From NCBI GenBank assembly GCA_964408025.1, contig CAYOXX010000064.1:1-18568 (forward strand): a stretch of DNA of 18,568 bases, read 5' to 3'. Made by a program: the position numbers and the translations under genes. The notes beneath the pieces were generated by a model. The model did not search any database. It was not told the origin of the DNA and saw nothing but the letters and a program-made list of their open reading frames with translations. Below are positions 5,531 to 12,971 of the stretch, piece by piece; position 1 is the stretch's first letter, and each line of letters begins with the position of its first letter. This stretch comes from CAYOXX01 sp964408025 (GTDB lineage Bacteria > Acidobacteriota > DATKUA01).

Positions 5531-7186
5531 ATGAAAAGTCTGCTTGCGGCCGCCGCCCTCAGCGCGGCCCTGATGCCCTGCGCCGCCCCCGCCTCCGTTG
5601 ACGAGGAGCTGCCGACGCGCGCGGAGGCAAGCGAGTACCGCGAGACATCGCGCAGCGCCGACGTCCTGGCCTTCTGCCGCGAGCTGGCCGCCCGCAGCGC
5701 CGATGCGAGGTTGGCCTACATCGGCCGCAGCGCCGGCGGGCAGCCGATACCGATGCTGATCCTCGGACGCCCGGCACCCGCGAGCCCGGCCGAGCTGCTG
5801 CGCGACGAGCGTCTCTGCGTCTGCATCCAGGCTAACATCCACGCCGGCGAGGTCGAGGGCAAGGAGGCGGCGCTGGCGCTGGCCCGCGACATCGTGCTGG
5901 GCGGGCGCGGGGCGCCGCTGGAGCGGCTGGTGATTCTGGTTGTCCCCAACCTCAATCCCGACGGCAACGACCGCGTGAGCACCGAGAACCGCTCCTACCA
6001 GGGAGGCCCGGAGGGCGGCGTCGGCCTGCGCGCCAACGCCCAGGGGCTGGACATCAACCGCGACTGGATCAAGCTCGAGACGCCGGAGGCGCACGCCATC
6101 GTGAGGTTGCTCAATCTTTGGGACCCTGCGCTGCTGGTCGACTGCCACACCACCAACGGCTCGCCCCACCGCGAACCGCTCACTTACGCGCCGCCTCAAA
6201 ATCCCAGTGGCGACCCCGAGGTGCTGCTCTACGCGCGCGAGACGCTGCTGGCCGACGCCGATGCCCGGCTGCTCAGCCGCTTCGGCTACGAATCGATCCC
6301 CTACGGTACCTTCGTCGACTGGCTCGACCCGTCGCGTGGCTGGAGGACCTTTGGGCACCAGCCTCGCTACACCACCAACTACGTCGGGCTGCGCAACCGC
6401 CTGGCGGTGCTGATAGAGACCTACGCCTTCGCCGACTTCCGCACCCGCGTGCGCTCGACCTACGGCTTCCTGGCCGCCCTGCTCGAGCACTGTGCCGAGA
6501 ACTCCGCCACCATCTCCCGGCTCGTCGAGGGCGCCGACCGCCGGGCTTACGCCCGCGCCGAGGCCCCCGCCCCCGCCCCCGACCCGCAGCGAGATAGCAT
6601 CGCGGTCGAGGTAGAGCTGCGCCCGCTGCCGGAGCCGCTCGAGATCCTCGGCTACGAGATGGAGCCCTACACCGACGAGCGTGGTCGCGCGCGGGCCTGG
6701 GCCACGGAGCGCGAGGTGACCTACTCGCTGCCCTACTTCGGCGACTTTGTTCCCCTGCGCACCGTGCGGATGCCGGCGGCCTATTTCCTCGACCCGGGTA
6801 TGGAGGACGTCGTCGGCAAGCTGCGCCATCACGGCATCGCCGTCGAGCGTCTGACGCGCGACGCCGAGCTGGCGCTGCAGCGCTTCCGCGTCGACGAGCT
6901 GGAGAGCGCCGAGGCGATCTATCAGGGGCACATCTCCACCAGCATCCGTGGTGAGTGGGAGGAGGTCGAGGAGACGCTGCCGGCCGGCACCTGGGTGGTC
7001 CGCACCGCCCAGCCGCTGGGGAGCCTGGCAGCCTACATGCTCGAGCCGGAGAGCGACGATGGCCTGCTCTACTGGAACTTCTTCGACCGCTACCTGACCC
7101 GGCAGTGGGGCGGCGGCCTCAATCCCTACCCGGTTACCAGAGCGATGCGCCAGCAACATCTGCCGACGGAGTCTCCCGCGCCCTGA
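5531..7186 (+). CDS. Exported M14-family zinc carboxypeptidase-like protein
   Basis: A 551-residue protein with a signal peptide (MKSLLAAAALSAAL, cleavage after about residue 20). M14 zinc ligands are His104 and Glu107 in HAGE and His206 in DCHTTNG. Substrate-binding Asn-Arg is NRDW with Arg177, and the general-base Glu is probably Glu296 in IETYAF. M14 enzymes remove C-terminal residues from peptides or act on murein peptides. A proline-alanine linker (about 344-350, APAPAPDP) separates the catalytic part from a roughly 200-residue C-terminal domain of unknown role that is common in large bacterial M14 proteins. Of two ATGs six bases apart, the second is chosen because AAGGGAG lies 7 bases before it but only 1 base before the first. 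Probably in an operon with the methyltransferase gene. Confidence 0.9.
   Translation: MKSLLAAAALSAALMPCAAPASVDEELPTRAEASEYRETSRSADVLAFCRELAARSADARLAYIGRSAGGQPIPMLILGRPAPASPAELLRDERLCVCIQANIHAGEVEGKEAALALARDIVLGGRGAPLERLVILVVPNLNPDGNDRVSTENRSYQGGPEGGVGLRANAQGLDINRDWIKLETPEAHAIVRLLNLWDPALLVDCHTTNGSPHREPLTYAPPQNPSGDPEVLLYARETLLADADARLLSRFGYESIPYGTFVDWLDPSRGWRTFGHQPRYTTNYVGLRNRLAVLIETYAFADFRTRVRSTYGFLAALLEHCAENSATISRLVEGADRRAYARAEAPAPAPDPQRDSIAVEVELRPLPEPLEILGYEMEPYTDERGRARAWATEREVTYSLPYFGDFVPLRTVRMPAAYFLDPGMEDVVGKLRHHGIAVERLTRDAELALQRFRVDELESAEAIYQGHISTSIRGEWEEVEETLPAGTWVVRTAQPLGSLAAYMLEPESDDGLLYWNFFDRYLTRQWGGGLNPYPVTRAMRQQHLPTESPAP
6564..6585 (-). other. G-quadruplex motif on the template strand of the M14 gene
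   Basis: The plus strand has three runs of CCCCC separated by single G, then GA and CCC. The minus strand therefore has G3-2-G5-1-G5-1-G5, a short-loop quadruplex pattern. It encodes the Pro/Ala linker, so protein composition may explain it. Confidence 0.6.
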
Positions 7187-7193
7187 AAGCGGA

Positions 7194-7217
7194 GGGCGGA
7201 GGGCGATGGGCTGGGGG
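7194..7217 (+). other. G-quadruplex motif between the convergent M14 and galU genes
   Basis: Four G-runs (GGG, GGG, GGG, GGGGG) separated by loops of 4, 4 and 2 bases, just after the M14 stop. Beyond it is a small hairpin (AGCGC, CGGC loop, GCGCT, 7222-7235). No conventional U-tailed terminator is visible in the 77-base gap. Confidence 0.6.
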
Positions 7218-7263
7218 ATCGAGCGCCGGCGCGCTGCGCGGAGGTGAGTGCGCCAGCCTAGTG

Positions 7264-8139
7264 CTAGGAGTTGTTGTGGCCGATGAGCTCTTTCAGGTAG
7301 GCGCGGAACTCGCGGCCGACGTCGTCGCGCTCGAGGGCGTACTCGACCGTGGCCTTGAGGAAGCCGAGCCGGTTGCCGGTGTCGTAGCGCTTGCCGCGGA
7401 AGACAATGCCGTAGATCTCCTGTCGCTTAAGCAGCCTGAGCATCGCGTCGGTTAGCTGGATCTCGCCGCCGATGCCGGGCTTTGTTTCCTCCAGCTCCTC
7501 GAAGATCTCCGGCGTCAGGACGTAGCGGCCGATGATCGCCAGGTTCGAGGGCGCCTCGTCGGTGCTCGGCTTCTCGATCATCTCCTCGAGCCGGTAGAGG
7601 CGCTCGCCCACGCGCTCGCCGCGGATGATTCCGTACTTGTGCACCTGGTCCAGCGGCACCGGCTCGAGCGCCACCACTGATGATCTCTTCTCGTTGTAGA
7701 CGTCGATCAACTGCCGGATGCAGGGGACAGAGCTTCGCACCAGGTCGTCGCCGAAGAAGACGGCGAACGGCTCCCCATCGATTAGGTCCCTGGCCTGCAT
7801 GATGGCGTGCCCGATGCCGAGTGCCGTTGGCTGGCGCACGTATGACAGCCTCATCAGCTCGGTGGCGTGGCGCACCGCCGCCAGTTCGCTCTCGCGGCCT
7901 CGCTCTTCCAGCAGGTGCTCCAGCTTCATGTACCTGTCGAAGTGGTCCTCGATCGCGCCCTTGCTGCGGGCGGTGATGAAGATCGCGCTCTCGATGCCCG
8001 CGGCCGCCGCTTCCTCGAGGATGATCTGGATCACCGGCGTGTCGAGAATGGGAAGCATCTCCTTAGGGACCGCTTTGGTAGCCGGCAGGAAACGGGTTCC
8101 CAAGCCCGCTACGGGGATAACCGCTCTCTTGATTCCCAT
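7264..8139 (-). CDS. galU: UTP--glucose-1-phosphate uridylyltransferase
   Basis: A 291-residue protein of normal GalU length that makes UDP-glucose from UTP and glucose-1-phosphate for cell-surface polysaccharides and galactose metabolism. The N-terminal nucleotide-binding signature VIPVAGLGTRFLPATKAVPK is at 8-26, followed by QPTALGIGHAI, the metal-binding FGDDLV, EEMIEKP, GRYVLTPEIF and GGEIQLTDAM. It is transcribed convergently to the M14 gene and divergently from dprA. Its start overlaps a G-rich tract (8135-8172) that also supplies the GAGGGG-like ribosome binding site. A promoter candidate lies at 8186-8214. Confidence 0.96.
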   Translation of the reverse strand: MGIKRAVIPVAGLGTRFLPATKAVPKEMLPILDTPVIQIILEEAAAAGIESAIFITARSKGAIEDHFDRYMKLEHLLEERGRESELAAVRHATELMRLSYVRQPTALGIGHAIMQARDLIDGEPFAVFFGDDLVRSSVPCIRQLIDVYNEKRSSVVALEPVPLDQVHKYGIIRGERVGERLYRLEEMIEKPSTDEAPSNLAIIGRYVLTPEIFEELEETKPGIGGEIQLTDAMLRLLKRQEIYGIVFRGKRYDTGNRLGFLKATVEYALERDDVGREFRAYLKELIGHNNS

Positions 8140-8172
8140 GCCCCTCTACCCTCTGCCTTCTGCCCCTCTGCC
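8140..8172 (-). repeat. Purine-rich tandem tract at the galU ribosome binding site
   Basis: On the minus strand the galU leader consists of degenerate repeats of GGCAGAGG-type units, with G-runs GGGG, GGG and GGGG and a further GGG just inside the gene. The part nearest the start codon matches, as an inverted copy, the tract after the M14 stop (17 of 22 bases, by eye). Confidence 0.6.
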
Positions 8173-8185
8173 AAGATGGGGCGCT

Positions 8186-8214
8186 ATTCTACCCAATCTT
8201 CTCGCCCACTGCAA
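8186..8214 (-). promoter_or_regulatory. Candidate galU promoter
   Basis: On the minus strand TTGCAG (8209-8214) is followed after 17 bases by TAGAAT (8186-8191, five of six). The predicted leader of about 40 bases contains the purine tract. It lies back to back with a candidate dprA promoter. Confidence 0.6.
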
Positions 8215-8224
8215 AGCGCCGATC

Positions 8225-8254
8225 TTGACAGCGCCGAGTGCGGGCGGCTACGGT
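8225..8254 (+). promoter_or_regulatory. Weak candidate dprA promoter
   Basis: Perfect TTGACA (8225-8230) but a poor -10 (CTACGG/TACGGT at 17-18 bases). If used, transcription would begin near 8261, giving a leaderless or nearly leaderless dprA message. Confidence 0.35.
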
Positions 8255-8261
8255 TCCGACC

Positions 8262-9365
8262 ATGACGTTGAGCCGCGAAGAGCTGCTCTGGCTGGAGCTG
8301 GCGCTGACGCCGGAGGTGCAGCCGAGCCACCTGCCGCCGCTTGTCGAGGCGTTCGGCGGCGTCGAGGGTATCTTCTCCGCCGGTCTGATGGAGATCAGGG
8401 CCGCTGGCGTGAGCGCCGGTGCGGCGGCTGGTATAAGCAATCGCGCCGGCCGAGAAGCCGTCGAGGCGGAAACGGAGCGGATGCGCCTCGGCGGCATCTC
8501 CTTGGTCGCCTACTCGAGCCCGGGCTACCCGCCGCTGCTGCGCCGCATACCCGATCCGCCGCCGGTGCTCTTCGCCCTGGGCGCCACTACAGAGGCAGCC
8601 GAGGCGGCGGTGGCGGTGGTCGGCAGCCGCGACGCCAGCGCCTACGGGGCGCAGGTGGCCCACCGCCTGGCAGGCGACCTGGCGGCGCGAGGTGTGACGA
8701 TAGTCAGCGGCATGGCCAGGGGCATCGACCAGTCGGCCCACCACGGCGCCCTCGAGGCCGGCGGCAGAACCCTGGCGATCATCGGCAGCGGATTCGGCAA
8801 TGTCTACCCGCCGCGCAGCGAAAAGCTTGTCGAACGCATCAAAGCCTCCGGGGTAGTGCTGACCGAGTTCCCCTACGACGTGCCGCCAAGCAAAAAGACC
8901 TTCCCCCAGCGCAACCGGATCATCAGCGGCATCTGCTGCGCGACGCTGGTGGTCGAGGCCTCGGAGCGCAGCGGCGCGCTGATCACCGCGCGCTTCGCCC
9001 TCGACCAGGACCGCGAGCTCCTGGCAGTCCCGGGGCCGATCACCGCCCGCCGCAGCGTCGGTACCAACTACATGATCAAGCGGGGTGCCAAGCTTGTGCA
9101 GCGGGTCGAGGACGTCGTCGAGGAGCTTCCGGTCGAGGTCCGCGAGCGGCTGCTGGCGGTAGAGCCCGGCGTGCCGCCGGTGGAGCTCAGCGAGCGGGAG
9201 AGGGCTGTGCTGGACTGCCTTTCCGTTGACAAGCCAATACACGTTGATATAATCGCGCGCCAACTGGGGCTGGCCACACCCGACCTCTCGTTGGTTCTGC
9301 TGGGCTTGGAGATGAAGTCGCTGGCGCGGCAGCTTCCCGGTATGGAGTACATCAGGGCGATCTGA
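8262..9365 (+). CDS. dprA: DNA-processing protein DprA (Smf)
   Basis: A 367-residue protein of normal DprA length. DprA binds incoming single-stranded DNA during natural transformation and loads RecA. The N-terminal SAM/HhH-like segment (about 1-80) is followed by the Rossmann-fold core: VAVVGSRDASAYG (about 117-129), SGMARGIDQSAHHGALEAGG, IIGSGFGNVYPP, FPQRNRIISG, and SGALITARFALD with VPGPI. A C-terminal winged-helix domain begins near LSERERAVLDCL. The ATG at 8262 fits the family N-terminus; an in-frame GTG eight codons earlier is possible, and neither has a convincing ribosome binding site. topA follows 7 bases after the stop, a widely conserved pairing. Other competence genes are not in the window, so transformability cannot be inferred. 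Confidence 0.95.
   Translation: MTLSREELLWLELALTPEVQPSHLPPLVEAFGGVEGIFSAGLMEIRAAGVSAGAAAGISNRAGREAVEAETERMRLGGISLVAYSSPGYPPLLRRIPDPPPVLFALGATTEAAEAAVAVVGSRDASAYGAQVAHRLAGDLAARGVTIVSGMARGIDQSAHHGALEAGGRTLAIIGSGFGNVYPPRSEKLVERIKASGVVLTEFPYDVPPSKKTFPQRNRIISGICCATLVVEASERSGALITARFALDQDRELLAVPGPITARRSVGTNYMIKRGAKLVQRVEDVVEELPVEVRERLLAVEPGVPPVELSERERAVLDCLSVDKPIHVDIIARQLGLATPDLSLVLLGLEMKSLARQLPGMEYIRAI
9226..9253 (+). promoter_or_regulatory. Consensus promoter inside dprA, driving topA
   Basis: Perfect TTGACA (9226-9231) and perfect TATAAT (9248-9253), spacer 16 bases, with TGA before the -10 making an extended -10. It lies in dprA coding sequence and predicts a start near 9260, about 113 bases before topA. 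Confidence 0.75.
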
Positions 9366-9372
9366 AGGCCGC

Positions 9373-11640
9373 ATGGGTAACAACCTGGTAATCGTCGAGT
9401 CCCCCGCCAAGGCGCGGACGATCAAGCGCATACTGGATGGCGGATACGACGTGCGCGCTTCTATGGGCCACGTGCGCGACCTGCCCAAGAGCAACCTCGG
9501 CGTCGACGTCGAGAATGGCTTCGAGCCGACCTACGTTACACTCGAGGACAAGCAGAAGGTGATCGGCCAGCTGCGCAAGGCCGCGGCCAAGGCCGAGGCG
9601 ATCTACCTGGCGGCCGACCCGGACCGCGAGGGCGAGAGCATCTGCTTCCACCTCAAGGAGCTGCTGAAGCCGAAGGCGGAGCGCTTCTACCGGGTAGTCT
9701 TCCACGAGATCACCGGGGCCGCCGTCAGGCGAGCCTTCGAAAATCCCGGCCAGCTGGATGCCGACAAGGTCGAGGCGCAGCAGGCCCGGCGCATCCTCGA
9801 CCGGCTGGTAGGCTACAAGATCAGCCCGCTGCTCTGGCGCAAGGTCCAGAGGGGTCTGAGCGCCGGCCGCGTGCAGAGCGTGGCGCTGCGCCTGATCGTC
9901 GAACGCGAGCGGGAGATCGCCGAGTTCGTTGTCGAGGAGTACTGGACTGTAACCGCCCGGCTGCTGGGCGGAAACGAGCCGGCCTTCGAGGCCAAGGTGA
10001 TCGAGCGCGACGGCGCCAAGCTCGAGCTGGCGAACGAGGTGGAGGCAACGGCGGCGGTCGATGAACTGCGGGACCAGCGCTTTCGCGTCGCCGGCGTCAC
10101 GGTCAAGCCGCGCCGGCGCAACCCGCCGCAGCCGTTCATCACCAGCACGCTGCAGCAGGAGGCCTACCGCCGCCTCGGCTTCCCCGTGGCCAAGACGATG
10201 CGCCTGGCGCAGCGCCTCTACGAGGGCCTGCAGATAGGGAGCGAGGGTCCCGTCGGCCTCATCACCTACATGCGCACCGACTCCACCCGCGTCGCGGCCA
10301 CTGCGCAGGCGTCCGCCGCCGACTTCATAAAAGGGCTCTTTGGCTCAGACTACCTGCCGGCGAAGCCGCCGAAGCCGAAGAAGGTCAAGGCGGCGCAGGA
10401 GGCCCACGAGGCGGTGCGGCCGACCTACGTGGAGCGGACTCCGGAGAGCCTCGAGGGCGCCCTCGATCCGGACCTCTTCAAGCTCTACCGCCTCATCTGG
10501 ACACGCTTCGTCGCCAGCCGCATGGCGCCCGCCCGCTTCGAGGCCACATCCGTCGACGTCGAGGCCGGCCGCTACCGCCTGCGCGCCAACGGCAGCCGCT
10601 TGCTCTTTAAGGGCTTCCTCGCCGTCGCAGGCCGCGACAACGACGAGGACAAGCTGCTGCCAGAGCTGCGCGAGGGCGAGGAGCTGAAGCTGCTGGAGCT
10701 GACGCCGACCCAAAACTTCACACAGCCGCCGCCTCGCTACAGCGAGGCCGGCCTCGTGCGCGAGCTCGAGGAGCGCGGCATCGGCCGGCCCAGCACCTAC
10801 GCCGCCATCATCTCAGTCATCCGCAGCCGCGACTACGTGCGCAAGCAGAAGGGCCGCTTCCACCCCACCGACCTCGGCGTGGTCGTCACCGAGCTGCTCG
10901 AGGAGAGCTTCGCCGACCTGATGGACTACGGCTACACCGCCCGCATGGAGCAGGTGCTCGACCGCATCGAGGAGGGGCGCGAGAACTGGGTTGAGGCCCT
11001 CGCGCGCTTCAACGAGGGATTCTCCGCCGCCTTGGCGGAAGCCGAAGAGGGGATGCGCAACGTCCGCCGCGAGGCCGAGCCGACCGACATCGACTGCGAC
11101 AAGTGCGGCGCCAAGATGGTTATCCGCTGGGGGCGCTACGGCCGCTTCCTCTCCTGCTCGAATTACCCCGACTGCAAGAACGCCAAGCCGCTGAACAACA
11201 ACGGCCCCGAGGATGAGCGGCTCAAGGAGCTGGCCGAGAAGGTTGGCGAGCGCGCCTGCGACGAGTGCGGCGCGCCGATGGTGGTGCGCCGCGGCCGCTA
11301 CGGCTACTTCCTCGGCTGCAGCAAGTACCCCGAGTGCAAGTTTACGCTGCAGCTGAACAAGGACGGGACGATTTCGAAGCGGGAGCCGCCCAGGCCGATC
11401 ATGGCCTGCCCGCAGTGCGGCGAGGGCCACGTAGTGGCCAGGCGCTCGCGCCGCGGCCGCACCTTCTACGGCTGCGACCGCTACCCCAAGTGCAAGTTCG
11501 CCGTCTGGAGCGAGCCGCTGCCCGAACCCTGCCCCGAGTGCGGCTCGCCCTACCTGCTCCGCAAATCCTCGAAAAAAACCGGTGCCGTCGTCGCCTGCCC
11601 CAACAAAGACTGCTCATACAGCCGCCCGGCAGACGAGTAA
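9373..11640 (+). CDS. topA: DNA topoisomerase I (type IA)
   Basis: A 755-residue enzyme that relaxes negative supercoils by a covalent 5'-phosphotyrosine intermediate. The Toprim domain has VIVESPAKARTIKRIL with the acidic Glu9 and DPDREGE with Asp82 and Asp84. The active-site Tyr299 lies in TYMRTDSTR. Later core motifs include RYSEAGLVRELEERGIGRPS and GRFHPTDLG. The C-terminus carries four zinc ribbons starting at Cys575 (CDKCG...CSNYPDC), Cys629 (CDECG...CSKYPEC), Cys679 (CPQCG...CDRYPKC) and Cys720 (CPECG...CPNKDC). All ribbons keep four cysteines. A short GAAGG precedes the ATG, which lies 7 bases after dprA. It is probably expressed both with dprA and from the internal promoter at 9226-9253. 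Confidence 0.98.
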   Translation: MGNNLVIVESPAKARTIKRILDGGYDVRASMGHVRDLPKSNLGVDVENGFEPTYVTLEDKQKVIGQLRKAAAKAEAIYLAADPDREGESICFHLKELLKPKAERFYRVVFHEITGAAVRRAFENPGQLDADKVEAQQARRILDRLVGYKISPLLWRKVQRGLSAGRVQSVALRLIVEREREIAEFVVEEYWTVTARLLGGNEPAFEAKVIERDGAKLELANEVEATAAVDELRDQRFRVAGVTVKPRRRNPPQPFITSTLQQEAYRRLGFPVAKTMRLAQRLYEGLQIGSEGPVGLITYMRTDSTRVAATAQASAADFIKGLFGSDYLPAKPPKPKKVKAAQEAHEAVRPTYVERTPESLEGALDPDLFKLYRLIWTRFVASRMAPARFEATSVDVEAGRYRLRANGSRLLFKGFLAVAGRDNDEDKLLPELREGEELKLLELTPTQNFTQPPPRYSEAGLVRELEERGIGRPSTYAAIISVIRSRDYVRKQKGRFHPTDLGVVVTELLEESFADLMDYGYTARMEQVLDRIEEGRENWVEALARFNEGFSAALAEAEEGMRNVRREAEPTDIDCDKCGAKMVIRWGRYGRFLSCSNYPDCKNAKPLNNNGPEDERLKELAEKVGERACDECGAPMVVRRGRYGYFLGCSKYPECKFTLQLNKDGTISKREPPRPIMACPQCGEGHVVARRSRRGRTFYGCDRYPKCKFAVWSEPLPEPCPECGSPYLLRKSSKKTGAVVACPNKDCSYSRPADE

Positions 11641-11661
11641 GGTTTCGCTACACACTGGGTC

Positions 11662-11690
11662 TTGACACCGGCCCTGAAACCGATTAGCAA
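11662..11690 (+). promoter_or_regulatory. Possible promoter upstream of the acidic unknown gene
   Basis: Perfect TTGACA (11662-11667), 17-base spacer, then TAGCAA (three of six). The -35 is good and the -10 poor. It lies in the 147-base gap after topA, which otherwise shows no clear terminator. Confidence 0.35.
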
Positions 11691-11787
11691 TTGACTATGG
11701 CTTTCGACCGCACTGAGCAGGCCGGGCCGGTCGCCATGAATTGGTCGCAGGATGTGAGCGGTAGAGGAAGATAGCAGGCGATGGAAG

Positions 11788-12402
11788 ATGGCTATAGATC
11801 GCATTAAGCACACGAAGCCCGCTTCGGAGCGGACGTTCCTGGACGAGCTGGAGCCGATCCCCTACGAGATCACCGAGGAGGAGCTGGCCAAGATGGATCC
11901 GCGCATGAGGAAGATCCTCTTCGGCTACGAGGAGGGCGGCGCGGAGGCAGAGGAGCCGGAGGCTCCCGAGGAGGAGACGCCGCCACAAGCCGAGGCGGCG
12001 AAGGCTAAGAGGGAGCGGGAGGTCGCGAAGGCCGAGGATGCGGAACCGCCAGTGCCAGTGGAAGAAGAGCCCGAGCCGTTCGACCCGACGCCGGTGGCCG
12101 ACTTCCCGCCGGCAGAGGGCAGCACTATCACGCTGATCTTCGCCGCCAGCGAGGGGGGGGGCGATGACGAGGCGGAAGCCCTGGCCCGCGCTGCGGCCGA
12201 GCACCGCGAGGCCGAGCTCGGAGGCCGCCGCTGGCACGCCGTCCGCTACGCCGCCGCCGGGGCCGGCGAGCTTAAGCGGCTCAACGAGCTCCTGGGCGAG
12301 CGCGAGGACGTAGTGGTCCTCGTCGACGGCAAGCGGCCGCCATTCGGCCGCAGCCTCTGGCTGCCGCTCATGTACATATTCACCGCCGCCGGCGAGGAAT
12401 GA
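11788..12402 (+). CDS. Unrecognised acidic protein with a disordered linker
   Basis: A 204-residue protein I do not recognise. Residues 1-50 are a compact-looking segment (FLDELEPIPYEITEEELAKM, then DPRMRKILFGYEEG). Residues about 51-108 are a Glu/Pro/Ala-rich, probably disordered linker. Residues about 110-204 look like a small alpha/beta domain: strand TITLIFAAS, a helix, WHAVRYAA, a helix, strand EDVVVLVDG, then PPFGRSLWLPLMYIF. There is no signal peptide or membrane segment, so it is probably cytoplasmic. Codon use matches the neighbours. A run of nine G (12153-12161) lies in frame at the start of the C-terminal domain. The ribosome binding site is weak, and a nine-codon ORF (11781-11807) overlaps the start in another frame. 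Confidence 0.75.
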   Translation: MAIDRIKHTKPASERTFLDELEPIPYEITEEELAKMDPRMRKILFGYEEGGAEAEEPEAPEEETPPQAEAAKAKREREVAKAEDAEPPVPVEEEPEPFDPTPVADFPPAEGSTITLIFAASEGGGDDEAEALARAAAEHREAELGGRRWHAVRYAAAGAGELKRLNELLGEREDVVVLVDGKRPPFGRSLWLPLMYIFTAAGEE

Positions 12403-12492
12403 TCTCAACCTCGGCTGCGTAGTGGCGATATAGCACGGACCTGGCCGTTGATGCGGATTCCGGCTAAACATGTAGCGGCAGCCTGAATTCAT

Positions 12493-12548
12493 CCGCCGAA
12501 GTCCGCCGCGCCCACCTAGGCGCGCCCTGGCGGGTCGGACGAAGGCGG
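12493..12548. repeat. Imperfect palindromic element between the unknown gene and cupin gene
   Basis: Outer arms CCGCCGAAGTCC and GGACGAAGGCGG pair apart from the central GAA. Inside is a perfect hairpin CGCGCC-CACCTA-GGCGCG (12507-12524). The 210-base gap (12403-12612) holds no gene I can support; the element may be a terminator or a dispersed intergenic repeat. Confidence 0.45.
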
Positions 12549-12612
12549 AAGCTGCCTTGGCCACTACAAAGAAGCCGCCACATAACATCGAGATGACATT
12601 GAGGAATACCCG

Positions 12613-12957
12613 ATGAAGGTTAAGCGCTATACGGAAGTAACAAACGAAGACGCCGATATGGAGGGCGCCTCGGGCACCATGATCCGCTGGCTGCTCGGCC
12701 CCGCCGACGGCATGCCGAACTTCCACATGCGGATGATCGAGGTCGAGCCGGGCGGTCACACGCCGCGCCACACCCACCACTACGAACACGAGGTCTACGT
12801 GCTCGAAGGCCGGGGCGAGCTGATCGATCCCGAAGGCGAGCCGATCGCGATCGGGCCCGGCAGCGTCTCCTATGTCGCCCCTGACGAGCTGCACCAGTTC
12901 CGCAACACCGGCGAAGCTACGCTCCGCTTCCTGTGCTTGGTGCCCAAGGTTGAATAG
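12613..12957 (+). CDS. Small single-domain cupin protein
   Basis: A 114-residue cupin_2-type protein. Motif 1 is GGHTPRHTHHYEHEVYVLEG, with His53, His55 and Glu60 as likely metal ligands. Motif 2 is GPGSVSYVAPDELHQFRN, with His94 as the fourth ligand and the usual Asn98. The length fits a one-barrel cupin. Cupins of this kind bind a divalent metal and include isomerases, dioxygenases and binding proteins; nothing here decides which. GAGGAA lies 6 bases before the ATG. It converges with the DinB-like gene, the two stops being only 14 bases apart with no clear hairpin between them. Confidence 0.88.
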   Translation: MKVKRYTEVTNEDADMEGASGTMIRWLLGPADGMPNFHMRMIEVEPGGHTPRHTHHYEHEVYVLEGRGELIDPEGEPIAIGPGSVSYVAPDELHQFRNTGEATLRFLCLVPKVE

Positions 12958-12971
12958 CAGCCGCCGGCCGC

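Noticed and set aside
5246..7159. Open minus-strand frame of 637 codons.
   Set aside because: Antisense shadow of the M14 gene, whose catalytic motifs are intact; high GC content explains the lack of stops.
7718..9229. Open plus-strand frame of 503 codons across galU and dprA.
   Set aside because: Out of frame with dprA and antisense to galU; composition rich in Arg/Gly/Pro and no domain.
8184..9494. Open minus-strand frame of 436 codons.
   Set aside because: Shadow of dprA, which is unambiguous on the other strand.
12444..12487. Very short ORF before the cupin gene (starts MRIPAKHVAAA).
   Set aside because: Eleven codons, no ribosome binding site, and part of a repeat-like intergenic stretch.
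11695..12894. Open minus-strand frame of 399 codons over the acidic unknown gene and the cupin.
   Set aside because: The cupin is certain on the plus strand, and the plus-strand unknown has protein-like domain structure; the minus frame does not.
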